Positions 11,490 through 21,414 of a stretch of DNA of 64,000 bases are shown here, piece after piece. The position numbers were made by a program, and so were the translations under genes. Source of the stretch: Massospora cicadina (Eukaryota > Entomophthoromycota > Entomophthoromycetes > Entomophthorales > Entomophthoraceae); the NCBI GenBank assembly GCA_022478985.1, contig JAKSZP010012234.1:18825-82824 (forward strand), in the 5' to 3' direction. Within the stretch, counting starts at the first letter, position 1. The number at the start of each line of letters is the position of its first letter. The notes below the pieces were generated by a model. The model made no database searches and had not been told where the DNA came from. It saw only the letters and a list, made by a program, of their open reading frames with translations.

Positions 11490-12070
11490 CATATATCAAA
11501 GAAAAAGTTTTTTGACATGGTCAAAGTATGCTTCAGAAGGAATAGATAAGTCGAAAATTCTCTCCCATTGCATCCTCTTAGTCTATGATAAAAGTCTGGT
11601 TGAACTCTGCAACCTTGCATGGACTAAGGACGTTTGATTAATATAACTGTATATGCCCCTTATCCCTACCCATGGAACAAACCATCATCCAAGCAATTGT
11701 GAAGTCCTATGTTTTTTTTCTAAAATCATACTTTTGGATGCTTTCAATCAATAAAGGGTAGCGGAAGATCAGATTGGATAACAGACCTCCATAAAAACGC
11801 TATTTTTTTAGTTCATAATAATACTCCCCAGGATAAAAAAAATGCTATTTCCATATTTCAATCCAGATTTTTTAAATCCGTTGGCAATTATCATTTCATT
11901 TTTATGGTGTTTATATTGACATATCTTGTTACACTCTCTTACTCATGAGCAGCATGCAAAAGACCATGAGGCGATGCTTTCTGACCTGCAGAAAGTGGTT
12001 TGTATTAAGAGCCTCTAAAATGCGAGTTTTTAAAAAAGAGGTCATTTTACTGGGTAACCTACATATGTAA
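11490..12070 (+). pseudogene. C0 reverse transcriptase remnant
   Basis: Scattered frames align with E's RT. Around 11,650-11,780 the sequence reads PMEQTIIQAIVKSYVF followed by a Phe/Leu-rich run and DAFNQ-like codons, against LEQTIVQAIAKSWVFSKLDL in E. Near 11,940-12,060 it reads EQHAKDHEAMLSDLQK, against EQHAKDLEAVVAALHK in E. Multiple stops and frameshifts are present, and the YxDD box is not readable. Confidence 0.65.
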
Positions 12071-12255
12071 GATGGATATGGCGTTCCCTCTTGCAAACCC
12101 AAGTCCACCTAATTGTGGCCCATTCACACCTGGCAGATAAAGCTGCGGAGTTTCTTTAGAACCAAAATTTTACTAAAAAAAATTCTATTTCATTTTCCTC
12201 AGTTGGCGTTACCCTTTTATCCCCTGACTTAAGGAATTTTCCATTCAAGTAGATA

Positions 12256-12490
12256 AATGTTTGCCATAAAGCGTTTGAGGCTATTGAACAAGTATTTGTG
12301 ATGACTACAATTCTTGATTATGTGGATTCATATAAGACATTACTGTGTCAAGTGATGGCTCTGTTGCCACGCTGGGGGCGTTTTGCTTCAGGGCCAAGAA
12401 GGGGTGGTGCATTATGTTGCAGACTTTGAAAGTTCTGTTACTTAGAGTAATTATGAGGTATCTATGGTAAAGGATAGGTAGTAATGCATT
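12256..12490 (+). pseudogene. C0 RNase H remnant
   Basis: The frame reads CHKAFEAIEQVF, parallel to CQQAFESIKEVF in E at the start of the RNase H region. Further on, CQVMA stands where the catalytic VxDA motif is expected, followed by a TLGAF-like stretch in another frame. Stops follow at about 12,425. The assignment rests on alignment with E only. Confidence 0.5.
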
Positions 12491-13862
12491 ATCACTTGCC
12501 AAATGGTATTATCTCCTCATGTAAAGATGATTTGAAGTTATTGTCAGAAGAACATCTTGCCCTTATAAATTTTTAGGAAACTTCCAAAGAAAGCACATTG
12601 TCATGCTCAGACCTATCACACCGCTATAGCCTTATATTTAGATACAAGTTTGTGAAGTGAGTTCAGGATGTTTTTTATATATGTTGAGCTGCAATCCCTC
12701 CTTGAGTCTTACAAATGTGGAAGCTTAGTAAGACTTTGGTCTCCCACCTTCTCAGACTTTATCATTGCTTCTCCAACCATTTATATGGTGGACCGAGCCC
12801 CAGATGTGCCTTTGATTCTTGTGTACTGGCTTGTTAGACATCTTTTATGGAGGATCGAAGTTGTTTAACCATCTGGTACTCCCTTCCCATAAAAAAATCT
12901 TCTTTTTTCTGAAAGATTGGGTCATTTTATTCTGATATAGAGTCTATTTTTCTCCCAATCTTTATGATGAGGCTATCTACAAAGACTACGATTACCAGCA
13001 CTATGCATACAAGAAATAAGAAATTCATTAATCTGGTTAAAAAGTCTTTCAACAGGCCAGATATCTCTAAAGATATCCCTGTCTGAATCACAAATTGCTT
13101 GACCTGTGATTGAGCAAAACTTTAAAGGTCAGGAAAATGGTTTTTCATTCATTATAGAAGGAAGAAGGCCTGTGGATCTTTGCATTGGCTGAATTCATTG
13201 TCAAACTCATTAATTGAAAAGTGTTTTATGCAATCATGGCGTTATTAGATTGATTTACCAATTTCCTAGTTAATCTTATGTCAATCAGCATTTTACATAT
13301 CAACCAGCCAGGCTCTTTGTCCACCATGATTTCTATGTTTGGCCTACTCTAAAATGTGGTGAGTATCTAAAGCCCAGTTTACAGCCTTTTCTGGAGTGCA
13401 TTGTTAGCCATCCATTAAGTCAAGCCACTTTGCTTTATTGTATATTACACACAGTCTAACATGAATACAGAAAGGGTCACCAAATCCTGTAGCAGTATCT
13501 TCACTGCAATGCCTCTGATTACTTGGATACCTGAGCTGGTAAAATTCTCTTGGCGCAATTATATAAATCAATTCACTGGTATATTGGATTATCCCATAGT
13601 AAGTCACTTTAGGTTACAACCTCTCGTTACAAATTGGCCTCTCCCTTTTCCTTGAAAGTGCTTGCTTCAGAAGAACGCTTGATGCAGATCTGCGATAAAC
13701 AAAACCTTGTTTGGGAGCACTTAACGAAGGAAATCTAGTGACAATTAAAGTTATTAAATTGCAAGAAGCTTTGTGCCCATGAATTCAAGATAAGCTCCTT
13801 AGTCATGTTGAATATGAACCACCTGCTTATCAAAGTCTCTCAGAAGTTTTGTCAATAATCTT
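12491..13862. other. C0 internal region, unreadable
   Basis: By position this should hold the C0 integrase zinc-binding and core domains. No frame shows a recognisable integrase motif; the frames at 12,668-12,868 and 13,461-13,655 are short and uninformative. Confidence 0.3.
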
Positions 13863-14105
13863 TTGAGGTTCCATGTGGTGGAGGATGATTTGGGCAATGG
13901 GGCATTCTGGCTGAAAAACTATTACCATTTGGAGCAATATAATGTTTTCCACGCGTCTCAGTTGTCCCCTTTTAAGGGTGAGAAACCTTTATTGGCAAAG
14001 CCATTATTAGTGGATGACTCTCAGGAGACTGATGTTGAGCCAACCATGGCATCGAGGATTTTCCGCTGTTTGGTTCAGCACTTGGTAGCTCAGAAAGGAT
14101 AACCT
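13863..14105 (+). pseudogene. C0 integrase C-terminus and chromodomain start
   Basis: The frame reads VEDDLGNGAFWLKN and EQYNVFHASQLSPFKGE, matching VEKDLGNGAYHLKL and KQHNAFHTSFLTPFKGK of E's integrase C-terminal domain. It continues into DVEPTMASR and LVQHLVAQKG, parallel to the chromodomain start of E (VEAILASQR and IQYLVAWKG). It stops at 14,103. The chromodomain is expected to steer integration to modified chromatin; that is family knowledge. Confidence 0.75.
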
Positions 14106-14341
14106 CTTATAAAAAAGTTGGGTAAGTTCCAGTGATTATGACCACTGCTAAGACCTGGTAAAAGCTTTACACAAATAACACCCATGAAGATTATAATCCC
14201 CCAGAAGGTCGCCAACTTTTGCCATCAGTTTACCTAATGATCATATGGACTACGCTCTTGCGCAAGTTCCTGGTAGCGGAGCTCACCAGTCCAAAGAGAG
14301 AATGATAACGTAAGTCATAAGAGCAACCCCTACGCTTAGAT

Positions 14342-14527
14342 ATGGAAGTGTTTCCATGCAGAACCAAGAAGGGGTTCAGAAAGGCTGCTACCTTCCTCAC
14401 CAACAAGGGCGACCTAACCCATCCTGTGGATGAGCGGTGGGTTACAGCCTACCTCCTTAAAGAGGTTCCCCTTTCCATCCTTCCTACTAATAATAGTTGG
14501 TGTAAAATAATCAGTAGCTATGTGTGA
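14342..14527 (+). pseudogene. C0 copy of the LTR-encoded chromovirus segment
   Basis: Within this frame GDLTHPVDERWVTAYL matches GDLAHVVERWVTTLP encoded in E's LTR and GDLAHMVDKCLATALP encoded in the solo LTR E2. It lies about 240 bases after the chromodomain remnant, the same order as in E, where the polyprotein frame runs from the chromodomain into the LTR. Confidence 0.55.
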
Positions 14528-14549
14528 ATTAAGATGGCTGAGGTCATTT

Positions 14550-14554
14550 CCAGC
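14550..14554. repeat. Target-site duplication of element E, left copy (ccagc)
   Basis: Five bases ccagc immediately precede the TG of the left LTR, and the same five follow the CA of the right LTR at 23,422-23,426. Confidence 0.9.
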
Positions 14555-16195
14555 TGTCATGGAAGTGGCTGATAAGAATTAGACTGGGCCCCCAGTCAGG
14601 GTGTATGAGCACCTAGTGGAGAGCCCAGAATGCCAAGAGCACAGCAGTCCATATGACTAGAAGAAGGGGAGATCTATTGGGGATGTGAGGAGAGTAAATG
14701 TTCATTAATGTACTGAAGGCCCCCAAGGCAAAATGGATGGTTTCAATGGGGGCAACTGTGAGTCTTGCGGGGCAACCCCCAAGGGTGGGAGAGGCGGGGA
14801 GGATGACGACTCCTCCAGGGTTTACAATTGCTAGCCTTTGGATTCGATTAGGTGAGTCTGTGCGCCCAGGAGGGGCGGCACAGGGTCCACCGCGTGGACA
14901 GGGATGCTGTCAGAGAGGAAAACGGACCTGTGATAAGCGTTAGGGGAGAGCCCCCTCGGGTGGGGTGCTCCGGAGCCCCCAGGTGGGTGGGATTAGTGGT
15001 GGACAAGCCAGGCGTGGGGGCTGAACTCGCAGCCATTGGGGCAAGGGGCGCCCAGTGGCTGCTCCAATAGGGGAGTGGTCTTGGGAATCCCAGCGGCGAA
15101 GTGAACAGATGGGTTTATTTCAGATGGGTATGCAAAAATGGATAAAAATTGACTCCATCATCGAGAGAAAGGCTGTTTGCAGTGGATACAATCTACCACC
15201 GCATGGCAGGGTTGAGCAACCAGATGACCCATTTGGTGATCATTGGGATGATTATTTGGGTGCAGCATACTTCGCCATATTGTTGGCAGAATTTTGTAGA
15301 AAATAAATGGGCAGAGTCCACGGCAAGGCATTTGGGGTATTCAGGCTTTATTTTTAGCGCAAAGTGCAGGAAGAATAGAGAATGAACTGACAACTGCCCC
15401 TTGGCAGGGCAGTTGCCTTAAGTATTGGGAGAATCACATAGTGTGGATGTTGAGGGATTGGTTGATTGGGGATTAGCGATGGATTTGGTTGGCTGATGGG
15501 TGGGGGTAGAAGGATGCTCAAAATCTTGGCAAAAATCAAAAAAAAAACTTTTGCTGATTTTCCGGAATATTTGGGGCCAGACCAGGTCAATGGTACCAAT
15601 CTGGGCCTTGACCATTTAAGTCAGGCTGTACACATAGTTCAAATTTCCCAGATTCATCTCGGGGGGCTGTGGCCTTGGTTTTTGGTCATCTGCAACCCAG
15701 TCTGAACTCATGATCTGATTGTTTATGAGATCCAAACTTCCCAGATGTGTTCTAGGGGGTACGGGCAACTGGTCTGAGTCACTTAAAACCTGGTTAAAGA
15801 CCTGAATCGAGTTCCGATATGATTTTTGGCCCCAGCCAGTCTGGACCAGCTCCATTAGCCTGTAATTTGCAGAATGGGCTCTAATACTAGCACCAGTCAT
15901 TTCCTCAAACTTTTGGTATGTTTTCCCTGGTGAGTGAGGGGTCCCAGGGGCCCGTCCATGGCCCCTGGCCTGCATAATCTCCTGGCAGGTCCCCTCTATT
16001 AATCTTACCGGGGTTGAGGAGGGGGAGGGGAGAGATCTGGGTATCTTTAGGAGGAAGGGTAGTCACCCATCGCTCAACCACGTGAGCCAGGTCGCCCAAC
16101 TGTGACAGGGGGTCCACTTGGGCCTTTGGGCCCCTTTTATCCGAAAGGGATGCTGCTCCCTATCTAGTTGTAGGGGCTGGTCCCCAGGACTTACA
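14555..16195 (-). repeat. 3' LTR of chromovirus E (1.64 kb)
   Basis: On the plus strand it opens tgtcatggaag and closes ccaggacttaca, giving a minus-strand LTR of TGTAAGTCC...CTTCCATGACA. It pairs with 21,783-23,421 along its full length. It contains minus-strand open frames (15,905-16,117; 15,616-15,975; 15,418-15,615) whose products are partly conserved in the other LTR copies. Confidence 0.95.
15616..16117 (-). pseudogene. LTR-encoded coding segment of chromovirus E
   Basis: Two overlapping minus-strand frames inside the 3' LTR encode GDLAHVVERWVTTLPPK and then a Gly/Pro-rich stretch (RGHGRAPGTPHSPGKTYQKF) with MELVQTGWGQ. The same segments are readable in the 5' LTR (MQARGHGRAPGTPHSPGKTY near 23,150-23,200) and, as GDLAHMVDKCLATALP, in the solo LTR E2. 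The polyprotein frame enters the LTR from the chromodomain side without a stop until 16,063. I infer that this is the C-terminus of the gag-pol polyprotein lying inside the LTR. Function unknown. Confidence 0.5.
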
Positions 16196-16473
16196 CTACC
16201 CTTTCCTTTTTCAACAGGGAGGAGGCCCCCACCTGGGGCATGGACCAGGGATAGTTCTTGTGCCTCTCTGGGAGCTTTATGGCCAGGATGGCTGTGATCT
16301 TCTGGGGGGATGGGGGCTGCCAGGTGGGAGTTGTAGAATTCCTCTATCAGGTTCTTGGAATTTGCGCAATTGCGTACACTCACCCAGCTGTTCTCATAAG
16401 AAGGGTAGCCTTTCCAGGCAACCAGGTATTGGATGGATCTGCGGGACCTCTGGGAAGCAAGGATAGCCTCCAC
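16063..16473 (-). pseudogene. Chromodomain of chromovirus E and polyprotein run-on into the LTR
   Basis: The N-terminal half is a chromodomain: VEAILASQR, IQYLVAWKGYPSYENSWV (the aromatic Y-x2-W-x4 and ENSW core) and NLIEEFY. A Pro/His-rich linker follows, the polypurine tract is read as coding (EKGKGS), and the frame continues about 44 codons into the 3' LTR before stopping at 16,063. Chromodomains of this group bind methylated histone H3 and bias integration to heterochromatin. That is family knowledge and fits the TE-dense context. Confidence 0.88.
16196..16220 (-). other. Polypurine tract of chromovirus E
   Basis: On the minus strand the LTR start TGTAAGTCC is preceded directly by aaaaaggaaagggtag, a purine run that primes plus-strand synthesis. 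Confidence 0.8.
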
Positions 16474-16475
16474 CT

Positions 16476-16703
16476 TTACTTCCTGGGTTTCCCCAACGAG
16501 GATTGGCTCTGGTGATGTTGGCCTTTCCCTTTGAAGGGAGTTAGGAAGGAGGTGTGAAAGGCATTATGCTGCTTCCAGTGAGTAGGAAGCTTCAAATGAT
16601 AGGCTCCATTGCCTAAGTCTTTCTCTACCATAAAGGGGCCAGATAATTTGGCTGCGAGTTTCTGGATGGGAGCTTTTAAGGGAAGATTATGGGTGTCCAG
16701 CAT
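16476..16703 (-). pseudogene. Integrase C-terminal domain of chromovirus E
   Basis: It contains KLAAKLSGPFMVEKDLGNGA, HLKLPTHWKQHNAFHTSFL and TPFKGKG, the SH3-like GPF/Y-type module found at the end of chromovirus integrases. It is followed after a frameshift by the chromodomain. The region between 16,704 and 16,953 links it to the core and is in other frames. Confidence 0.85.
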
Positions 16704-16953
16704 AATGAGGGAGCCAACTTTGATCTCATATACAGGAAAAACTTCTGGTTGGCAAAATTCTTGTAATCCTTGATGGACTTTGTCAACTGTTCACAAACCA
16801 GGTTGTGTGTCTTGCGGAGTGCACACATGCAATCTTCAGCTGCAGGGACTGCTGAGGAGAGCTGGGGCCAATTTGGAAGGAGGATTTATAACCCAGGGTA
16901 GCCTCAAAGGGGGAGAGGTTGGTCGAGGAGTGGAGTGAATTGTTATACACAAA

Positions 16954-17400
16954 CTATGCGAGGGGCAAATCCTTGGCCCAAGTGTCCTGTGAGGCTGTCG
17001 CATAACAGTGCAGGTACTTCTCCAGTACCTGGTTCACCTGCTCAGTCTGCCCATCAGACTGGGGGTGGTAGGCAGTATATCTGCAGGGCTTGATGTTGAG
17101 GAGGTTTAGCAACTCTTCCCAAAATTGGGTGGTGAACTGGGGTCCCCAATTGCTCAATATCTCTTTGGGGAGACCAAACATGGGAAAGACATGGTTGACA
17201 AATAAGTTTGCGGTCTCCACCGTGGTAATAGAGGAGAGGAAGGGAATGAAGAGTGCAAACTTGATAAATTGATCACCAACTGATAGCATCTGAGCCATTA
17301 GAGGGTGGAGCTCCATGATGAGGTCCACTGAGACTGAAGTCCATGTGCCTTCCGCCTGCTGCAGGGGGTGTAGCAACCCCTTCTTCCCAGAACGGTCCAA
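16954..17400 (-). pseudogene. Integrase catalytic core of chromovirus E, second Asp lost
   Basis: An rve-type DDE core. The first Asp is in VSVDLIMELHP. The second position reads ILSNWGPQFTTQFW (17,143-17,154), where SDxGPQF is expected: Asp is now Asn and the next codon, normally basic, is Trp. Both fit G-to-A and C-to-T transitions. The third acidic residue is kept in HPQSDGQTEQVN. Apart from this the frame is open for 148 codons. Confidence 0.92.
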
Positions 17401-17417
17401 TTTTACCTAGGTGCAGG

Positions 17418-17630
17418 TTACACCGCGGGAGATCCAGGAGGGAATGTCCTGTGAGGACCCTTGCCAATTTTAAGCTTTCTCTTTATGAGATCTGCACACT
17501 TCTTGATGCCAGGGTGCCCTACAGTCTGGGGGACAGTGTTCCTCAATAACACAGTTGCTTTCAGGATTGGGATCCTGAACATTTTCTCAGTTTTTTTGAA
17601 TTGAGTGTCATCTCCTAATTTTTTGGACAT
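17418..17630 (-). pseudogene. Integrase N-terminal region of chromovirus E
   Basis: It contains GHPGIKKCADLIKRK, the hallmark of the H2C2 zinc-binding region (GHxGxxKT...I+R). The pairing Cys residues fall in a neighbouring frame. Immediately to its right the foreign insert begins, separating it from RNase H. Confidence 0.75.
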
Positions 17631-17631
17631 T

Positions 17632-18645
17632 CAAATTCGATTAATTTAATTTTGATTAATTTTTTAATTCACTTTATTCAATTTGATTCAATTTGAAATG
17701 GAACATTTTTTTAATTCAATTTTGATTCAAAATGGAACATTTGTTCGATTCAATTAAATTTGAATTTAATTATCATCATCATCATCCATTTTTAGGAATT
17801 TGCTTTAATTATAGTCACTTTGAGGGTCTTCCTATGCACTTTTGGGGTCATATGGACTCTAAAACTAAAGTGCATGTGCAGTACCCTCAGTGCATCAATT
17901 TATTGCCTTACATTCGTAATCAATTGAGGTAATCTACCCTCAATATAACTTTTTATTGCCTTAAATCTCTAATCAATTGAGGTAATCTACTCTCAATGCA
18001 ACATTTTATTATCTTATATCCTTAATCAATTGAGGTAATCTACCCTCAATTCTTAAAATATAAATAAACCAGGCTAGCTAAGAGTAGTCTTAAGCTAGCA
18101 TAAAGGATTTTAGTACAATTTGATTTTTTTTATCTTTTATATTAGTTATGATTATTTGGAACCTAGTACTTTTATTGCAGTTCTTCCTATCCAGTGTGCT
18201 GGTAAATATTGTGATGCCAACTGCCCAGGCCCACTTGCAACCTCCAAGCCAGAACCCATTATTAAGCTTCTTATTGAATAACTTGCCAAAGGGAGAACCT
18301 TTCATCAAGACCTCAAACATTCCGCCTTTCATGTACCACTATGCACACCTTTTCCTTCTAGGGTATATAGTGGTGTACATGATTCTCAATCGTTTCAAAA
18401 ATCATTTAGGACGTTACCCTCTTCTTGCTCACCATGCACAGGTCCTCATGGTGGGAGTACCAGTGACCACAAACCTAACTGGATTTAATTTTAAGGCCTT
18501 TTTACTTCATATCATAATGAAAGTCACCCCCAATCTGGTGCCTTACAGTTGCATATGGATGGGGGGACCCAAACCCAATCACAATACCAGATGGTTCCCT
18601 CCCACAAAGTGTATGGGACTCTCTTTCAACTCGAAGACTCTAGGT
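17632..18645. mobile_element. Foreign insert inside the pol gene of chromovirus E
   Basis: About 1 kb of AT-rich sequence interrupts E between RNase H (down to about 18,646) and the integrase zinc region (from 17,630). Its left part is low-complexity (repeated gattcaatttgaaatggaac), then comes a trio of tandem repeats and an open frame. No terminal inverted repeat or TSD was found, and the edges are approximate. It may be a captured host fragment or an unrecognised element. Confidence 0.55.
17894..18055. repeat. Three tandem repeats of about 57 bp, each with a hairpin
   Basis: The core aatcaattgaggtaatcta followed by (c/t)cctcaat occurs at about 17,918, 17,971 and 18,023. Within each, attgagg and cctcaat are complementary across a 7-base loop, so every unit can fold as a small hairpin. 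Spacers share a ttattgcctta-like segment. Confidence 0.85.
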
Positions 18646-18837
18646 CAGTATAGAGCTCTAACCCTTTGGGGCAACAGGTCTGGGCAGCAAGAACGTGGAG
18701 GAGGAGCGGGGTGTTTGGCAAGGTCGGCAAAAGCTACCATCAGGGGGGTCAAGGAGAGGATTTGGGAGGGGGGCACTACAGTAGTAAGCTCTAGCAGTTC
18801 CTCTCCACCAATGGGTGATAGTATGGGTTCTGGCTGA
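18148..18837 (+). CDS. Open frame with signal-peptide-like start, unknown product
   Basis: 229 codons on the strand opposite to E. The N-terminus is hydrophobic (NLVLLLQFFLSSVLVNIV) and ends TAQA, like a cleavable signal peptide. A second hydrophobic stretch follows (LFLLGYIVVYMIL). Codons after about 18,645 are antisense to E's pol, so the natural protein, if any, would be about 165 residues with a lost C-terminus. I recognise no domain. It may simply be a chance open frame in the insert. Confidence 0.25.
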   Translation: MIIWNLVLLLQFFLSSVLVNIVMPTAQAHLQPPSQNPLLSFLLNNLPKGEPFIKTSNIPPFMYHYAHLFLLGYIVVYMILNRFKNHLGRYPLLAHHAQVLMVGVPVTTNLTGFNFKAFLLHIIMKVTPNLVPYSCIWMGGPKPNHNTRWFPPTKCMGLSFNSKTLGQYRALTLWGNRSGQQERGGGAGCLARSAKATIRGVKERIWEGGTTVVSSSSSSPPMGDSMGSG

Positions 18838-19350
18838 GCATGTCTGGCAGCACATTCAGGGTGCCTTTTATGAATTATATTTAAAATGGAACCCACATAG
18901 GTCCTGGTATGTGCAAGTTTGCTGGTGCCCCAACTTCTGGGGTTTGTGATAGTATAGTAATGCCTTGTGGTTGGTCTGAACGATGATTTCGTGCTGGGCG
19001 CCCTGCAGAAGGTATTGCCAGTGGGTGAGTGACCATGCCACAGCAGCTATCTCCTTGTTGTATATTGGCCACACTTGTTCTGTGGAAGTATATTTGCAGG
19101 AGTAGTAGGCCACTGGGTGCTAGACCACCTCATGCTCCTATAGCAGCACAGCACCACCACCACCGATGAGGCATCACAGGCTACAATGAAGGGGCAGGAG
19201 GTGTCGGCATGCCGCAGGACTGGGGCGGTGAGGAAAACCTCCTTGATAGACTCGAAGGCTTGCTGGCATTCTGGGGACCACTTGAAGGGGGCATTCTTCC
19301 CAGTGAGGGGGTGAATGGGTGCTGCCAGTTAGGCGAGGGCTAGGGAGACT
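18646..19350 (-). pseudogene. RNase H region of chromovirus E, one catalytic Asp lost
   Basis: Read from 19,350 down: CQQAFESIKEVFLTAPVL, then VACDASS (first catalytic Asp present), then in the frame 19,113-18,868 IYNKEIAAVAWSLTHWQYLL (Glu present) and IIVQTNHKALLYY. At that last place TDHK is expected, so the Asp is Asn (18,964-18,975). The tail after the domain (ECAARHAQPEPILSP) runs to the foreign insert. At least one frameshift and a stop. Confidence 0.82.
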
Positions 19351-19352
19351 TT

Positions 19353-20002
19353 TTAAGAAGGTGATGGTGCTGAGGGAACTTCATTTTTGTTTTTATGTAG
19401 TAGGGGTAGGCTAAGACTGGATCGCCTCAAGCTTAGAGGGGGAACAGCATATCCATCCTTCAGGATGAGGTTACCTAAGAAGGTCACTTCATCCCTTAAA
19501 AATTCGCACTTTGAGGGTCTTACAAAGAGCCCTGCCTTGTGGAGGGCTGCCACCACTGCTTCTAGATCCTTGGCGTGTTGCTCTGGGGTAGGTAAGTGGA
19601 TCAAAATATCATTGATGTAGACTACAGCGCATGAGAAGCACAAGTCCCCAAGCACATCATCAATGAGGCGTTGGAAGGTATCCAGAGCATTCTTCAGTCT
19701 GAAGGGCATTACTATAAATTGAAAAAGACCCCGGTGGTGCAGATAGCTGTGAGCCACTCTTACCTCGCCACCCTCACCTGGTTAAAGGCGTTCACTAGAT
19801 CCAACTTTGAGAAGACCCAGGATTTGGCGATGGCTTGTACAATGGTTTGCTCTAAGGGCAGCGGGTTGAGGTCAGGGATGGTGATGTTGTTGAGGTGGCC
19901 ATAGTTGATGCAAGGGCGCAGGGTGCCATCTGTTTTCTGAGCGAAAACTATGGGGGAGGTGACAGGTGAAGATTTCATGATAAGCCACCCCTTCTCTAAC
20001 AT
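19353..20002 (-). pseudogene. Reverse transcriptase of chromovirus E, YxDD changed to YIND
   Basis: Two frames. 20,002-19,760: EKGWLIMKSSPVTSPIVFAQ, KTDGTLRPCINYGHLN and SKLDLVNAFNQVRVA. 19,757-19,353: HRGLFQFIVMPFRLKNA, the catalytic loop VVYINDILIH (19,608-19,619) and PSKCEFLRDEVTFLGNLI. YIND in place of YxDD means the first catalytic Asp is Asn (codon AAT from GAT). This is a standard Ty3/gypsy chromovirus RT in other respects. Confidence 0.92.
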
Positions 20003-20194
20003 CTCGTCTAGCTAAGTCCCCAAAGCCTTGTCCTCTTCCTCAGTGTAGGGGTAGAGGGGGCAGTTGATCTTGACTAAGTTGACCGTCAGCTGAAATGTTA
20101 GATCATATTCGGAGTGTAGGTGGGGCTTGGAAGCCAGCGACATGTCAAAGATGGACTTATAGGGGTTAGGAAGGGTGGGAAGTCCGAAGGGAGG

Positions 20195-20640
20195 TCAATA
20201 TGGGTGGTATCTGGGGGGAATAGAGCCGAAGGATGTGTCAAGGGGGCGGGTTTTCAACAAGGGAAATTTTTCACTCAACTTGAGGTTTGAGAACAAAAAG
20301 AAGATATTCAAAAGATTAATGTGAACCTGCTGTCGCCGCCACCATCCCACCCCCAAGATCACAGGGTAGAGCAAGTCCTGCATGGCTAGGTGGTTACTAA
20401 ACCCAAAGTTGTGAATGGAGAAGTGCAATGGGCTTCAGAAGCGGTAAGACTTCATGGGTTCTGATGAGGCGCCCAGGACCAATGAGGCTTCTTCCATTGC
20501 CAAGTCTAAGGAATGCGCCGCACTGAGGTCAATAAAGTTGCCTGCCACTCCAGTATTGAGGAGGGCTTGCACGGTAAGTTCACCTGACTCCGAGGGGAAA
20601 TAGATAGGGAATAAGAAGTAGGCTTGATCCTCTTTATTGG
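20195..20640 (-). pseudogene. Aspartic protease of chromovirus E, DTG changed to NTG
   Basis: The minus strand reads LTVQALLNTGVAGNFIDLSA near 20,549-20,557, where the retropepsin motif would be LLDTGATGNFID. The catalytic Asp is therefore Asn. Downstream (20,428-20,195) HNFGFSNHLAMQDLLYPVIL is a recognisable late protease segment (usually ILG-x-DWL), followed by the linker to RT. Confidence 0.82.
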
Positions 20641-20699
20641 GGTGGGGAGGGAGAGGGCAGCTGAGGAGGGGGCATGACCCATCATCAGATGATATTGAC

Positions 20700-21414
20700 C
20701 AAGAGGCGCCAGGCTGGTCTGTAACTGGGGAGGGGTTTCTGCTTCATCCTTATCTCAAATGGGGCAGCGAGGGTTTATGCATATGCTCAATCCACTCTCC
20801 TTTGAGGGGGCCTCCAAGTTAACTGGGGGTGATAGCGCCAGGATAGGCAGGCTCTGAACTCCTGGGACTGAGGACCCACTCTCCTGATCCGAAGTGAGAG
20901 CAAAGGGTACAGCTGGCAGGGGCTCTTCTGAGGGGGAGGGTGCCCAAGGTGGGTATAGAGGGGGTGCAGAGGGCGGTGAGGCCTGGGGGATGCTTCCCTT
21001 GCAGCGACCACTGGCAGGAGGGGAGAGGGTGTGGCACGTGACACCTCAATAGCTGCAACAACACATGCAGGAATATGGAAAGCCTGTCTGAATTGTAGGA
21101 GCCACAGAGAATGCAACTTCTAAGGACCTGGAGAGGGGTCCCAAGATGCATGGGTGGCCGCAGTGGGGTCCAAGGTGGCTCAGAAGGCGGAGATGGCAAT
21201 TTTTGGGAGGGATGGGTACCATGGGGACCAGGACCGTGAAGGCTTCAATCAAGGAGGGTAGGTCCGTGGCTGTTTGTCCTAGTGTGAAGAGACAAGAGGC
21301 GCGCCGGTCTAGTCTCAGGGCCTGGACCGCTGAAGTGACCAGCGCCAGTAGGGGGTGGGTTCCAGACTTAGTAGCAGAGTGGAGCACCCCGACCCAGCGG
21401 GTGGGCGTCCACAT
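20700..21414 (-). pseudogene. Gag-like region of chromovirus E
   Basis: Lies between the 5' LTR and protease. The frame 21,414-21,046 (MWTPTRWVGVLHSATKSGTH and onwards) and overlapping frames to 20,787 are rich in Pro, Ser and Leu. I see no CCHC knuckle and no clear capsid motif, so the assignment rests on position. About 370 bases between this region and the LTR show no frame. Confidence 0.4.

Larger units (their letters stand above)
11490..14549 (+). mobile_element. Chromovirus remnant C0 (plus strand), target of element E
   Basis: A heavily decayed plus-strand Ty3/gypsy chromovirus related to E. In order: RT (11,490-12,070), RNase H (about 12,256-12,490), an unreadable stretch, integrase C-terminus and chromodomain start (13,863-14,105), and an LTR-type coding segment (14,342-14,450). 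Element E then interrupts it at 14,550. No LTR of its own could be delimited; the downstream part should resume at 23,427. Confidence 0.65.

Noticed and set aside
15055..15385. Plus-strand frames within the left LTR of E as host genes
   Set aside because: Duplicated in the other LTR, on the non-transcribed strand of the element, and without any domain.
17894..18055. CRISPR-like array
   Set aside because: Only three units, spacers are themselves similar, no cas genes, and the context is eukaryotic transposons.
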